DNA of 64,000 bases from Heterotrichella gracilis (lineage: Eukaryota; Sar; Xanthophyceae; Tribonematales; Xanthonemataceae), in NCBI GenBank assembly GCA_032358255.1, contig JAULBX010008884.1, forward strand, positions 1 to 64,000, written 5' to 3'. Of this stretch, positions 36,307-47,134 are shown in pieces. Position numbers and translations under genes: made by a program. Each line of letters starts with the position of its first letter. Position 1 is the first letter of the stretch. The notes under the pieces were generated by a model, which was not told the origin of the DNA, made no database searches, and worked only from the letters and a program-made list of their open reading frames with translations.

Positions 36307-39300
36307 CTACCTGCCCCCCTTGGCAGGCTCCTTGTCAGCAGACGCGCCATTGCTGCTGGCTGCGGAGCTGCAACAAGGGGGAAAAGGGGAGCGATCAGGA
36401 GGGTACCCACAAGAACAGTCCATGAACTACCCTAACACCCTAACAAGACCAAGTCCAAGCGGCGGTGCTGCAGCTGCTTTGCTCGAGAATGCTTATAAGT
36501 GGCTCCACCAAATAGCGGCACACACTCCCACTATCATGTGACAACCCTGCTGCCTTGCCCACTCATATGCCCAACACGCCCACCAGCCCGCCACATCCTC
36601 AACAGCCACAGCCCTTCCACCCCTTCTACTCACTCGAACTTGAATATGATCCCCCCCTTGGTGTCCTCCTCGTACACCAGGTGCGGTGGCAGCGCCTGGC
36701 GCGCCTCCATGTGGCTCACGCTACACCATATCCCCCCCTATAATTATCAACAGCAACACCCTTCAACCCCATCCTCACCTGAATATGCTCCCCCCCTTGG
36801 CGTTTTTGTACACCATACCCCAACAGCCCTAACCCCCCCGGCCCCCCTACTCACTCGAACTTGAATATGATCCCCCCCTTTGTGTCCTCCTCGTACACCA
36901 GGTGGGGGGGCAGCGCCTGCCGCGCCTCCATGTGGCTCAGCGCCGCCTCCTTCTCCATCAGCCGCCCCTCAAGCTCCTCCAGGCGCTGCGCCATGGCCTG
37001 GTACTCGCCGCGCAGCTTGGCCTGCTCGCCCTTCAGCTCCTCGACGACGCCGTTGCCCTGGGGGTGGGGATGCAAATCAATGATCCCTGAAATTCTTCGT
37101 GCGTCGGGCTTCACGCCATTGTCATGTGTTCTGATGCACATTGGCTCATGACATTATAAATATATATCCATGTCTGCCTTGAGGAAGGAGAGGCGCAGCC
37201 TCACCTCAGTACCCTGAGGACAATGCAGCTTCAGCGAAAACAATGCATCTGACGGTACCTGCACGCAACAAGTCTAACTACGTAGATGGTGCCACCACAG
37301 CATGCCACTCTCCTCTCCCCCCCCACCCCGCCACCCCCCCCTCGCTCACCTGCTCCCCCTCCTGCCCCACCCCATTGTACCCCTTGGGCAGATCCAGGGA
37401 AGGTGTGGATGGCAGCGTGGTCTGGAACTGCGCGTACACCTCCCGCCTGCGCTTGTCTGGCAGCGTGTCGTAGCGTGGGTCGTCCCTCACCAGCTGGCGC
37501 ACCGAGCGGTAATCCATGCGGGAGGAGAGGTAGGGGGACCAATCCTCGAGGAGCTGCGGGGAGGGGAAAAGAGGGGGGTGTGGGCGACAGGGACAAATGG
37601 GGAAAACCAAAGGATGTGGGGGGGTGGATCAAGTGGGGTAGGAAATATTGCCCATTGCGGACGGGTTGGATACGTGGAGGACGGGCAGAGGATGTTGACT
37701 TTAAGAGCTCAAGCTGGTCAAACTGCATTAACCACCCTCCCTGCTGCCTAATTGCCAGGACTCGAAAACCCTCCATATTACACCCTAACACAAGGTCCCA
37801 AAACCCACCTGCATGAACAGGGCCTCCACCGCCCTCCTTGCCTAATTACCATGACTCAAAACCCTAAACCCTAAACACAATACACCCTAACTTAGGGTCC
37901 CCCCCCCCAACACACCTGCGTGAACAGCGCCTCCGCCGCCCGCCTGCCCTCCTCCTCCTTGCGGGCCACCCGCAGCGCCATCACGTGGTTCTCAAAGCGC
38001 AGCTGGCGGGCCTCGGCGGGCAGCGCCTCCCCGCGCGGGTCCCTACCCACCGCCTTGCGGAAGGCGGACCACTCGCTGTCGGCGTCGACGCCAAGCTCTG
38101 ACAACAGCGACTGCACGGGTGGGGAGGGGGGTTAAGGCGGGATGGGGTGTGTGTGTGAGTGGGGTGGGAAGTGCAGGTGTGGGTGGCTTGCATGGTCAGG
38201 GATGGCGTGTGTGAGAATGTGCGATGGTCTATGGGGATGTGTTTCAATTTGCTGCAGCAGGAAGTGACGCCACAAGCCAATGGCACTGTGCTGGCAGGTG
38301 TAGAGCGGCACCAAACCCCACACGTCCCCACAAGTCACAAAAACTCCCACAAAAGTCCCTATTCCCCAGCACAAAAACCCTACAACCCCAGTCCTCGCAC
38401 CAGGAAACCCTCCTCCAGCTTGGCGGCCGCCACCGCCTCCCGCTGCCTCTGCGCCTCCACAAATGCGGTGAAGATCTTGAGCTGGCGGGCGGCGGGCAGC
38501 GCCTCAAACTCCAGCGAGTACGGGATGCGCTCCGACACGGCCTCCCAGGTGCTGCGGCCGCTGATGGGGGGGTCCATCTTGTTCAGCATGTCCACAAATG
38601 CCAGGGTGGCGGCTTTCTGCAGGGACGCAAATGCGGGGGTGAGGGGGTGGAGAGGGCGCAATGCACAGCGGAACCACCAGGCAATAATATGTACACCTTT
38701 GCCCTCCATGAAAAGGTGTCCAGGTTTGGCGTGGGCAGGGAGCCGGGCTGGGTTGCCGCACGGCGCATGTGGTCATGCCTTGCACCAACATGCAACCAGT
38801 GGTGCATCAATTGGAGAACCCACATCCTCCACTAGGGATACACCTTGGCGATGCCATATTGCCCAATGCACCAAAGCTTGCCCCAGCCCGCGCCCCCGCC
38901 AACACAAAAATGTCAACCCCATGAACCCCTCGCCCACCCCTCACCCTTGCTTTCTCCTCCTCCTCCATCTTAGCCATCATTGCCTCAGCATCCTTGGTCA
39001 CGGCAACAGCAAGGTCGGTGGCCACGTTCAGGGCGAGGCCAGTCACTTTCTGCAAGGGGGGAGGAGCAAAGAAAAGTGAGGAGCATGGGAGGTAGAATCG
39101 GGACATGGAGAGGGGCGGGTGCAGTTGAGCAAAGGGCAACATTCGAGGTCGATGTGTGAATTCCAGGGTTCTGTGCGTCTTACGAGGGGAGGCAGATTAG
39201 GGCAAGGTAGTGGTGGAATGTGTGGGTAGAACCCGTCGCGGCTAAAACTCTGCAATTACACGTTGGCAGTGTAGTAAGTCCTCCTGACTTTTTCAATTGG

Positions 39301-42300
39301 CGCTCCAAATGTCTTGTGAAATGTGCTTGTGACTCCCCACACAAACCAGGCCCATGTAGGTGACTGTGTTCAGGGTTCAGGGTTTAGGGTTCGGCATCTA
39401 TCCCCACATCCCCCCATGCACCAGGCCTGTGTAGATGAGTGTGTACAGGGTTTAGGGTTCAGCATCTATACCTGCAACCCCACGCACCAGGCCTGCAGAG
39501 ATGACTGTGTTTAAGGTTTAGGGTTTAGGGTTCAGCATCTATCCCTGCAACCCCCATACACCAGGCCCATGTAGATGACTGTGTTAAGGGTTTAGGGTTT
39601 AGGGTTCAGCATCTGTCCACGCACCAGGCCTGTGTAGATGACGCTGGTAGCCACCGCCCCAAACATGCGGCTGGTGCCCTGGAAGGCACCAAACACACCC
39701 GTTCCCCCCTCGTTGCGCCGCTGAGGTTGCTCCCCCTGGGGCTGACGTGCTGAGCTGGCGGCCACCTGTTGGGCGGGTCGTGCGGGGGCCTGCTGGGTGG
39801 AACCTCCCCTCTGCAAGCAAGGGGGGAGACATGAGCAAGTGGGGAGATCTGAGCGCCATGGTCTATTTAAACCAAGCATGTCAAAGAGCGGCTTGATTTC
39901 AGTCGAGCATATGTTTCCCATAAACCCTCAAATGATCACCAGGATTCATGAATAACACCAGGTGACCTTCAAATGCATATCACCATGTATTTGCATGTCA
40001 AAGCATAGCCACTGGTGTGGCTCGCAGGCTTGCACACACACACTAATTTTCCACTGCCACAGCCCATCTACCACCCCCACCTTGGCCTCAGGCACAGGCT
40101 GCACCCCCTTGTCCCCCTTCTCGCTCCCCCCCTTGCTGCCCCCACCAAACAGCGACGCAAACCACCCCTTCTTGGCGGGCGCGGGGGTGGGTGCTGGTGG
40201 TGGTGGTGGCGGTGGTGGCTGTGTGAATGCGGGCAGCTTGTAGTCCACCCTGCTGCTGCTGGTCTGGCTGCCGCTGGAGCGCCTCACTCGACTGTCCGCC
40301 TCCTCTTCTGTGGGGGGTGGGGGGTGGGATGCGTATGAGAAGACATCCCCAGCTTTGGTAATGATTACCGTAGGGTCAAATGGTGTTTTGTCACAGGCAG
40401 ATAAACGGCAATGGTATGCACCAGGGGGTGGGGGGAAGGGCCCAGACAAGGAGCTCAACTTTGGCGCCTGATGGAGCCAGATGACGGATGGGGAGGAAAG
40501 GGGCATTTGAAGAGACGGGGGCAGAAATGATGGCGCAATTGCGTTATCAACCCTCATTTGTCGCAGCCTGCCAGCACAGGGCTGTGCACCTAAGGGAGAG
40601 GGGCAACGCGCCAAAGGCAAGCACACAGCCCTGCAGCAAGCTGCGGGCGGTCGCCCATTTTACCTTCGGTTTCTGCCGCTGCCCTGCCCTTTTCCCTCCC
40701 CATTAGGGTGGCCAGCAGGCCCTTTGCTCCCCTGGCGGTGCTCCTGAACTCGCTGTTGAGTGACTTGAGCTGGACCTGGACACACACAGCCAAAACCCGT
40801 CAAAACCCGTCAAAACCCGCCAAAACCCTACCAAAATCCTGCATGAGCACCACACCCAACCGCAAAAAGGGGTTCATATGCCGCGTTGACTTGGCTGAAC
40901 CAGTCCCCGCTGGAGACCCCGCGCATTTGCCTCCACATCACCTCAAATTCAGGACCCATGCACTCGCTGCTGGACGCTTGGCAGGCCATTACAAAGTCAG
41001 TGCTAGGGTATTAAGATTTTCCATTTATGTGCGACAGGTCTCTCTGTTGCTTCGCTGCCTGCATGCACTCCCTATTAGGACATGTGCTAGGGTATTGAAG
41101 GTTGGTGCTATGGTATTAGGGTTTTTCACCTGCATGCGCGACAGGTCTGACTCCGCTTCCTGCAGCTCCGCCTTGTTTGCCTTGCCAGCTGCCACGTCAG
41201 ACTTGAGCCTCTTCACAGTGGTGCTCTGCACTTGCACCTTGTCAACCTGCGAGGCGGAGTGTTTTTTTTTTTTTTTTTTTAACAGAAACTATTTTATTGT
41301 GAAACTTTATTGTTACGAATCAATTATACAATACTAGTATACATGATTTTATCACCAGGGCACGGAACCTTGGCCGGACATGCACAAAGGATGACAACGA
41401 CGTGGTTTCTCCCGACTAAGGTGGCAATACTAAGCGCCTGGCACACCCTCCACATGCCGACTACATCATAGCAGCACACCATCAGTCCACCTTGTCAACA
41501 CACACCTCCTAGTGGTCTGTCCGCAAGACCAACTGCCATTATCACACCATACCCAAATCCTGGATGCACCCCATGCCCAGCAACACCCACACCAGCCACA
41601 CAAGCCAAATTTCAACAAGAATAACAGAACACGATAATAATACCGCCGCACTCCAAAGACCACGCTCGCCCCAGTTCCCTCCCCACCTGCATTCCAATCT
41701 TCTTCTCCAAATTGAACAGCTTGCGGGAGGTCTCCTTCCACACAGACACCGCGCTGTGCACCAGCCCCGACCTCCCCTGCGGCTCCTCGTCATCTTCCTC
41801 GCCTGCCATCGAGTAGTCATCCTCGTCCTCCACAACGCGCACCGTCACCTGTGCGGCAGGGTTTCGCTAGGGTTTGGGGCTGCGCGGTAGGGTTTCGTCA
41901 GGCGGTCAAGGAGCTAGGGGTTCCGCCTGGACCACTGGCTGGCGCCACCCATGGCAGCAGAGGCGGGATCAAAAGAAGCAATGGGGCAGTGGCGAGGAGG
42001 CGCACCATCTTGTGCTCAGCCCCAAGGTTGCACAAGTGGCATGCGACCATGCAAGGTTTCAGGGTTTTCAAATGGCCCTCTACCCTGCTAGGAGCAACCG
42101 GCACATCACAACGGGTGACTCAATGCGTGCATATGGACCCCGTTTAGTGGCTACATGCGTGCATGTGGACCCTATTCAGTGCGTACCTGCCTGTGGGGGT
42201 TCCAGGTTTGGGGTTTAGGGTTTAGGGTGAATGTGGACCCTGTTTAGTGGGCACCCGCCTGTGGGGGTCAGGCGCTACCCGTGGGAGGGGACTCCGGATG

Positions 42301-45300
42301 TCAGCCGGGCAGCACCACGCAGCGCCACCTGGCATGTGACCGCCAGCTGCCATGTTTAATGACAACCGACAGCCAACTACCAGGCGACGCAACGCAGCGC
42401 CGCCAGATTGGTGTGGGCAGCGCGGGGGGGCGCGGGGGCTGAGGGGTGCAGCAGCCGCGCACAGAAGCAAGGTGGGGGATACCCACAGTGCACACGCTGC
42501 CGGAGGGGTGAGGGTTGTGGCGTGGGTGCAACAGGCCCGTTGGAGATATGCAGGGACTGCATGGCTGAATAATGGCATGATTGCATGTTAGAGATTTTGT
42601 GCCTGATTCCATTGCCCATTTAAAGGGTACGCTGCTTCCAAAGATGCAAAACTCTGTGCCGACCCTTCGCCCGCACAGCGCACCCTGAAGAGAGTATCAG
42701 GTGAGCCGACCACACAAACAGCTCGGTGATAACCTCCATACCTCCTAAACCCCCCTCCCGCCCCCAAAAGTAACCCACGCTAGGGTTTCACCTGCTTGAA
42801 GAACCTGTGGCGCAGCGCCTCGGACACGCTGATGCGCTGCACGCCCGACGAGTTTGCAAACATGACGCTCCCGTCCTCGCTCACAGTCACCTCGCGGGGC
42901 CGCAGCAGCGACTCGGCCAGCTGCCACCCCGACTCATCGTCTGCGTCCAGGACTGCGCGCTGGGCGGCGGGCAGGTAGGTCCTGCGGGGAGGGGAGGGAT
43001 CATCAGTGAATGGGAGGGATCATCAGAAGGGGAGGGATTATCAGTAAAGGGGAGGGATCATCAGTGACGGGGAAGGACCATTAGTGAAGGCAGAAATCAT
43101 CAGGTTCATCACGAGGGGGGGAAAGCGAGGGAAGGCCTATGAATGACCGTAGTCCAAAAAACGCTGAAATGGGTTGCCTCATGCACATAATGTAGGTCAG
43201 TGCACATGGTTGCATAGGAATCCAGGGATCCAAGCGCAGGCCGAGGGTTGGTGCACAGGGTTTTGACACCAGGCCCTTTCCCTGCGCTCTTACCCGTCCC
43301 TCCACTTGTACAGGTCGTGTGAGTTCCTGTCCATGGCCAGACGGAAGTTCTTGAGGCCGCTCTCGCTGCGCAGGCTGGGCACGCACAGCTGCATCATCAC
43401 AAGGCCTGCACAGTGGGAGGAAACCCTAAGCCCCAAACTCTAAACCCTTCACCCCGCAGGCTGGGCACGCACAGCTGCATCATCACGAGGCCTGCACAGG
43501 GGGAGAAAGCCCTAAGCCCAAACCCTAAACCCAGCAGCCTGCCAGTGCATGGGTCCAGCGCTGTGCTTGACATGTGTGTGCATGCTTAAAAACGCGGTGA
43601 GCAGGGGTTTGAGTCCGGGTTGTTTGAAATTTTTGTTGGATTGTTCCTCACCTGCCGAATACGAGTCAAACCTGTCTGGCTTGTGCTGGGTCCAGAGCAG
43701 GGGGGAGATGACCATGGCAAGGGGGGAGGCCTGCTTGGCCAGGTGGGGCGCATCCGTGGGGAGACAATACTGCAGGGGAACACAGGGGTGAGGGTTCAGC
43801 CACAGGGCAGTGTCAGGGAAGCATCCATCCAAGGTAGTAACTGGTACATTGGCTTGCTACTAACCACATAGTTTTGGTTGACGTGACAGAGTTCAGGTTA
43901 AAGGTTTGATGCCGGCGGCGGCGGAGTGCACATGGCCCCCTCCTTGCCTGCGCAACCCCCCCTCCCCCGTCACAATTCCCCAATTGCACAGAGTCGCCGA
44001 TCCCACACTAGACTGGCACGCAACCTCCCATCCACCTGGCGCACCGCCTCCCCACTCACCCACACTTTGCAAATACCCCAAGCCTACTCATATGCCACCC
44101 CCTCCCCACGCACCTGCTCCGGCGGGCAGTAGTTGGGATCCAAAATGGACTCCTCGGGGATGTAATTGATCCCCGTGCGCAGGTCGGCGGCTGCGCCCAG
44201 GTCGATGAGCTTGAACCTGCGCTCCGCCTCGGCGAATATGAGGTTGGAGGGTTTCACGTCGCGGTGCACAAACCCCGACTGGTGGATGTCCTGCGGAAGA
44301 AGGGTTTAGGGCTTAGGATTTAGGGTTTTACGTCACGGTGCACACACCCCGACTGGTGGATGTTTTGCCGCGGGGGCCCTGGGATGGCCCTGTTTAGGAT
44401 TTCGGGCTTCATACACACACATGCAAAGGGCGCAGGTGTGCGCACATGGGCCTAGGCATGGGAGTGGCATGCCATGCACTGATGCGAGGGGGTGAATGCG
44501 GCAGTGTTGGGCCTGGGAGCATGTTTTGGCTGTGGCTGTGGCCAGAAATGCGGCTGCACACAGCAACCCCTATGTGGCTGTCCCTCGTTGCATACGTGCG
44601 CCACCCCAACCAAAGTGTCATGCGCTCAAGCCCTTGCCCGCTGAACGTTCACTTTTAGGGTTCTCATTAGGGTTTTTTCCCCCACCCACCCACCTGCAAC
44701 GCCTTAGTGATCTGCTGCATGACTGTGGGCACCACCTGTCGCTCCTCCACCCCCAGGTCCTGCGCAAGCACCTTGAGGCAGTCGCGGCGCTTAAGGTAGT
44801 ACTGGAGCGTGTTGCTGCCCTCGTACTCCCACACCTGCAGGGGGGAGGGGGCGTGGTTTCGGTGTGGTGGGGGTCAGCTCAGGGTGGAGGGAGGGGGTTG
44901 GTGCATGATGTGCGCACACCAGGCACTTCTGCTGGCAGAGCAGTGCGCTCTTATCTTCAGATATGTGCACAGAGTGCCAGCCGCAGATACTTTATTTTAT
45001 GTTTGTTTCCGGAATGGTTTTATTCTGGCTGGTCACGAGGGAAACAACCTACCAACGCCCACACAATGCCCACCCATACACTACCCCTTCCTTCCCCTCT
45101 CCCCCCACCCCCCCTCACCAGCCACAGCCCCTTAGTGAGCAGCTTCTCCGCCTGCCTGTCGGTGACGTCGCAGAACCCGACGAACAGCGCGATGGAGTTG
45201 CGCGCACTGCGACTGGCGGCCACGTTCAGCAGGTGCTCCATGTGCGCCATCTCCTCAGCGCCCTGCGCCAGGGGGAGGAACATTGGGGGTTAGGGTTGGG

Positions 45301-46521
45301 ACTAGGGTGTGTGGCTAGGGTTCAGCAGGTGCTCCATGCATGTGCGCCACCTCCTCAGCGCCCTGCGCCAGGAGGGTAGGCAGGTGGTGAGGGTTATAGC
45401 CAGGGTTTGGCAGTGGGAATTCGGTGGACGCCCTGAATGGGTGGCCATGTATACAAGAGTGTATCACTGGCTGGCACACAAGCTACTTGTAAGTGCATAC
45501 TGTTCGATCTGATCACACATGCGCTTACAGTGTACGTGGGTTCAGGAGATCCACATATACCAGGATAAGCAGTGTAAAGAAAGCAGTGTGTGCTATGCGG
45601 ATACAACACATAACAGTATATGTGCCCGATTTAAACTTCAAAAGAGTAACAGCAAGATGGCTGCCTGAAGGCCCCCGCACATGCAACTTGTTTTGGGAGC
45701 GGGCCGGGCAAGCGGTGCAGAGAGGGGTGTGATGCACTCATCAAGCAGTGGGATCACAAGGCTGTTGTGCAGTATGCCGCTAGTGCAGGTGTGCATAGTG
45801 CCCTGGACACAGTGTCAAGTTTTCAACACTGCCATTGCCAATATACAGGCGTGCCATCCTTGTAACTTCAACACTTGGGTAGTATACCAGGGAACAAAAG
45901 ACAGCAGTTGCCGCTTAGCAAGGGCCACCTTTACCAAACAGCCACCCTTTTGCAGTGTCAACAGCTACTATTTGAACCAGGTTGTTGCGGGAGCCAGCGC
46001 AACCCTTCTGGGCGTGTGTACTGCTGGTACCCAGCAGCCACCCGAAACGGCTGATTGCAGCACGCGACATGGTAGCGACAACACCAGCAATCAAAGTGCA
46101 GGCAACGGGCCGTAAAGGGGTGGCATCGGTGGCAGCCCACAATGACTCATATATGCATTGCACACGCACCGACACCCGGGGCTTGACCCTCTTGAGCACG
46201 ACCTTGCGGGTGCCTTGAGCGGTGGTGAGTTTACCCTGCAAGAAAAGGGCAGTTTTAGAAAAGTGGGTATTTTCGGGGCTGCCAAGCGGGTGCGTATTCA
46301 AACTTTTGTCAGTCAGGGTTTACCTCGAAGACTTGGCCAAACGAGCCCTCCCCAATCTGCCTTTCCACGACCAGCTGCTTGGCCTCGTACTTCCTTCCCC
46401 GCGCCCCGTCGCTCCGTACAACCTGCACGGAACCTCTGCCGGGCCTGGCTTTGGCCACAGGCCGCCGCAGCGGGAAAGCATGGCGCCCAGCAGGCGTGGG
46501 TTGCAAGGACCGAGCCCTCAT
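36307..46521 (-). CDS. STN7/STN8-type plastid protein kinase fused to coiled coil and three FF-like domains
   Basis: Ser/Thr kinase related to thylakoid kinases STN7/STN8 (Stt7). Nineteen exons on the minus strand: 46521-46324, 46235-46170, 45262-45119, 44834-44694, 44290-44114, 43769-43652, 43405-43294, 42981-42792, 41848-41687, 41246-41130, 40775-40664, 40307-40081, 39810-39625, 39049-38945, 38616-38401, 38110-37916, 37553-37350, 37057-36855, 36367-36307. Every junction is in phase: 977 aa. Residues 1-45 resemble a transit peptide. Kinase: GEGSFG 57-62, Lys81, HRDVKPSN from 192, DLGAAADL from 213 (DLG instead of DFG, as in STN7). [19 protein letters not shown] and [12 protein letters not shown] match the STN family. 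Then: acidic and coiled-coil region (about 383-512), Pro-rich segment, FF-like domains at about 706-743, 768-804 and 834-868 (for example [18 protein letters not shown]), and a final coiled coil. FF domains are otherwise typical of nuclear splicing/transcription factors. A 9-nt microexon (GGTACTGAG, about 37202-37210) before exon 18 cannot be excluded. Confidence 0.9.
36628..36940. repeat. Duplicated 3' half of kinase exon 18 including its donor
   Basis: The exon 18 end with its GTGAGT donor (real copy about 36849-36940) is repeated at 36628-36721 with over 90 percent identity. A short third remnant lies at about 36778-36815. On the minus strand the copies lie inside intron 18, downstream of the true exon. 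Confidence 0.9.
37730..37948. repeat. Duplicated end of kinase exon 16 with CCCTAAA spacer
   Basis: The exon 16 end and donor (37912-37948) reappear at 37805-37842 with a few substitutions, as part of a unit of about 107 bp. The unit contains CCTAATTACCATGACTC and CCCTAAACCCTAAAC. A second intronic half-unit begins near 37730. Confidence 0.85.
39337..39640. repeat. Four-copy minisatellite seeded by kinase exon 13 end, with TTTAGGG tracts
   Basis: The sequence ACCAGGCCTGTGTAGATGA at the end of exon 13 (minus strand, around 39621-39641) recurs at about 39345, 39420, 39487 and 39560. Units are about 65-75 bp, each followed by one to three TTTAGGG-like motifs and CAGCATCTATCCC. All copies sit in intron 13 beside the real 5' splice site. 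Confidence 0.9.
41025..41150. repeat. Duplicated exon 10 edge with TAGGGT-type spacer
   Basis: The exon 10 end (GCGACAGGTCTGAC at about 41137-41150) has a diverged copy at about 41030-41075 (GCGACAGGTCTCTC...). The copies are joined by GTGCTAGGGTATTG / TATTAGGGTTTTT sequence in intron 10 of the kinase gene. Confidence 0.7.
41262..41280 (-). mobile_element. Poly(A)-ended insertion candidate in kinase intron 9
   Basis: A run of 19 T on the plus strand (poly(A) on the minus strand) ends 16 bases upstream of exon 10. On the minus strand it is preceded within 70 bases by two AATAAA-type signals. The preceding 300 bases differ in composition. This looks like the 3' end of a retroposed transcript or SINE in the same orientation as the gene. 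The 5' boundary and target-site duplication are not clear, so only the tail is given. Confidence 0.45.
43369..43499. repeat. Duplicated start of kinase exon 7 with its acceptor
   Basis: The exon 7 start plus CTGTGCAG acceptor (about 43369-43413) is repeated at 43455-43499 with one or two changes. The copies are separated by AAACCCTAAGCCCCAAACTC. A further CCCTAAGCCCAAACCC tract follows the outer copy. Confidence 0.9.
44254..44373. repeat. Duplicated start of kinase exon 5 with telomere-like spacer
   Basis: The region encoding the HRD-motif start of exon 5 (44254-44293) has a second copy at 44331-44373. Between them is a pure telomere-like spacer (AGGGTTTAGGGCTTAGG and similar). Confidence 0.9.
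45229..45371. repeat. Duplicated start of kinase exon 3 with its acceptor
   Basis: The exon 3 start and GGCGCAG acceptor (45229-45270) are copied at about 45321-45371 with a 4-base insertion. The copies are separated by GGGGGTTAGGGTTGGG and similar TTAGGG-like sequence. Confidence 0.9.
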
Positions 46522-47134
46522 GGCTGCCTATGCTACCTCCGGGTTACGGGTTGCAGAGACACAGCTACAGCACAGCAGGCGACACCCTAGTCACCCCCTT
46601 TATGCGATAGGCGCGAGGGTGGGCCACAGCCGGCTTGACTTTGCTTGGAGGAAGCAACCGTTCAAACTTTAAGAGTTGTAGGTGTTGTTTTGGGCAGGGT
46701 TGCCAGCGAGGACGCCAGTCTGACACCTGGCCGCAAATATCCGGATAATGTTTTCCGCAGCTGTCGTCCCCAGTTCAAACTTCGGGAGCCATATGGCATG
46801 TTCCTGACGATTCGGACTTGTTTTCACAATCCCCACCCAATGCGATGGCTAGTTTCTCAAGCTGTAACAACGTTAATGGAGAAAAGTTGACTGCGCTATC
46901 ACCCCATACGAGGCGCTAGAAGTGACAGGCACCGACCCGCTTGCCTGCCTTGCTACAACAGCACATGCACCACTGGGCACGCATCTGTGATGGGCATTCC
47001 TCTCTAGGAGGATTAGTGAAAGCACTGGGCAAGGCGTGGGAAACTGCAATATGGCACGGTCTTTCGTAACGCCGACCCATCCGTAGGCGCAAATATGAGC
47101 GAGCACACCGCCTGATAGCCGGGCGAATAGAGCC
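46522..47134. promoter_or_regulatory. Divergent intergenic region kinase / Gemin5
   Basis: 613 bp between head-to-head start codons. Probably a shared or bidirectional promoter. No TATA box or other motif can be defended. Confidence 0.45.

Noticed and set aside
36307-41848. Splitting the kinase-FF locus into two genes
   Set aside because: Exon 9 onward contains no start codon with a plausible N-terminus, the kinase frame has no stop after exon 8, and all nineteen junctions keep phase; kept as one gene, with the caveat given in the finding.
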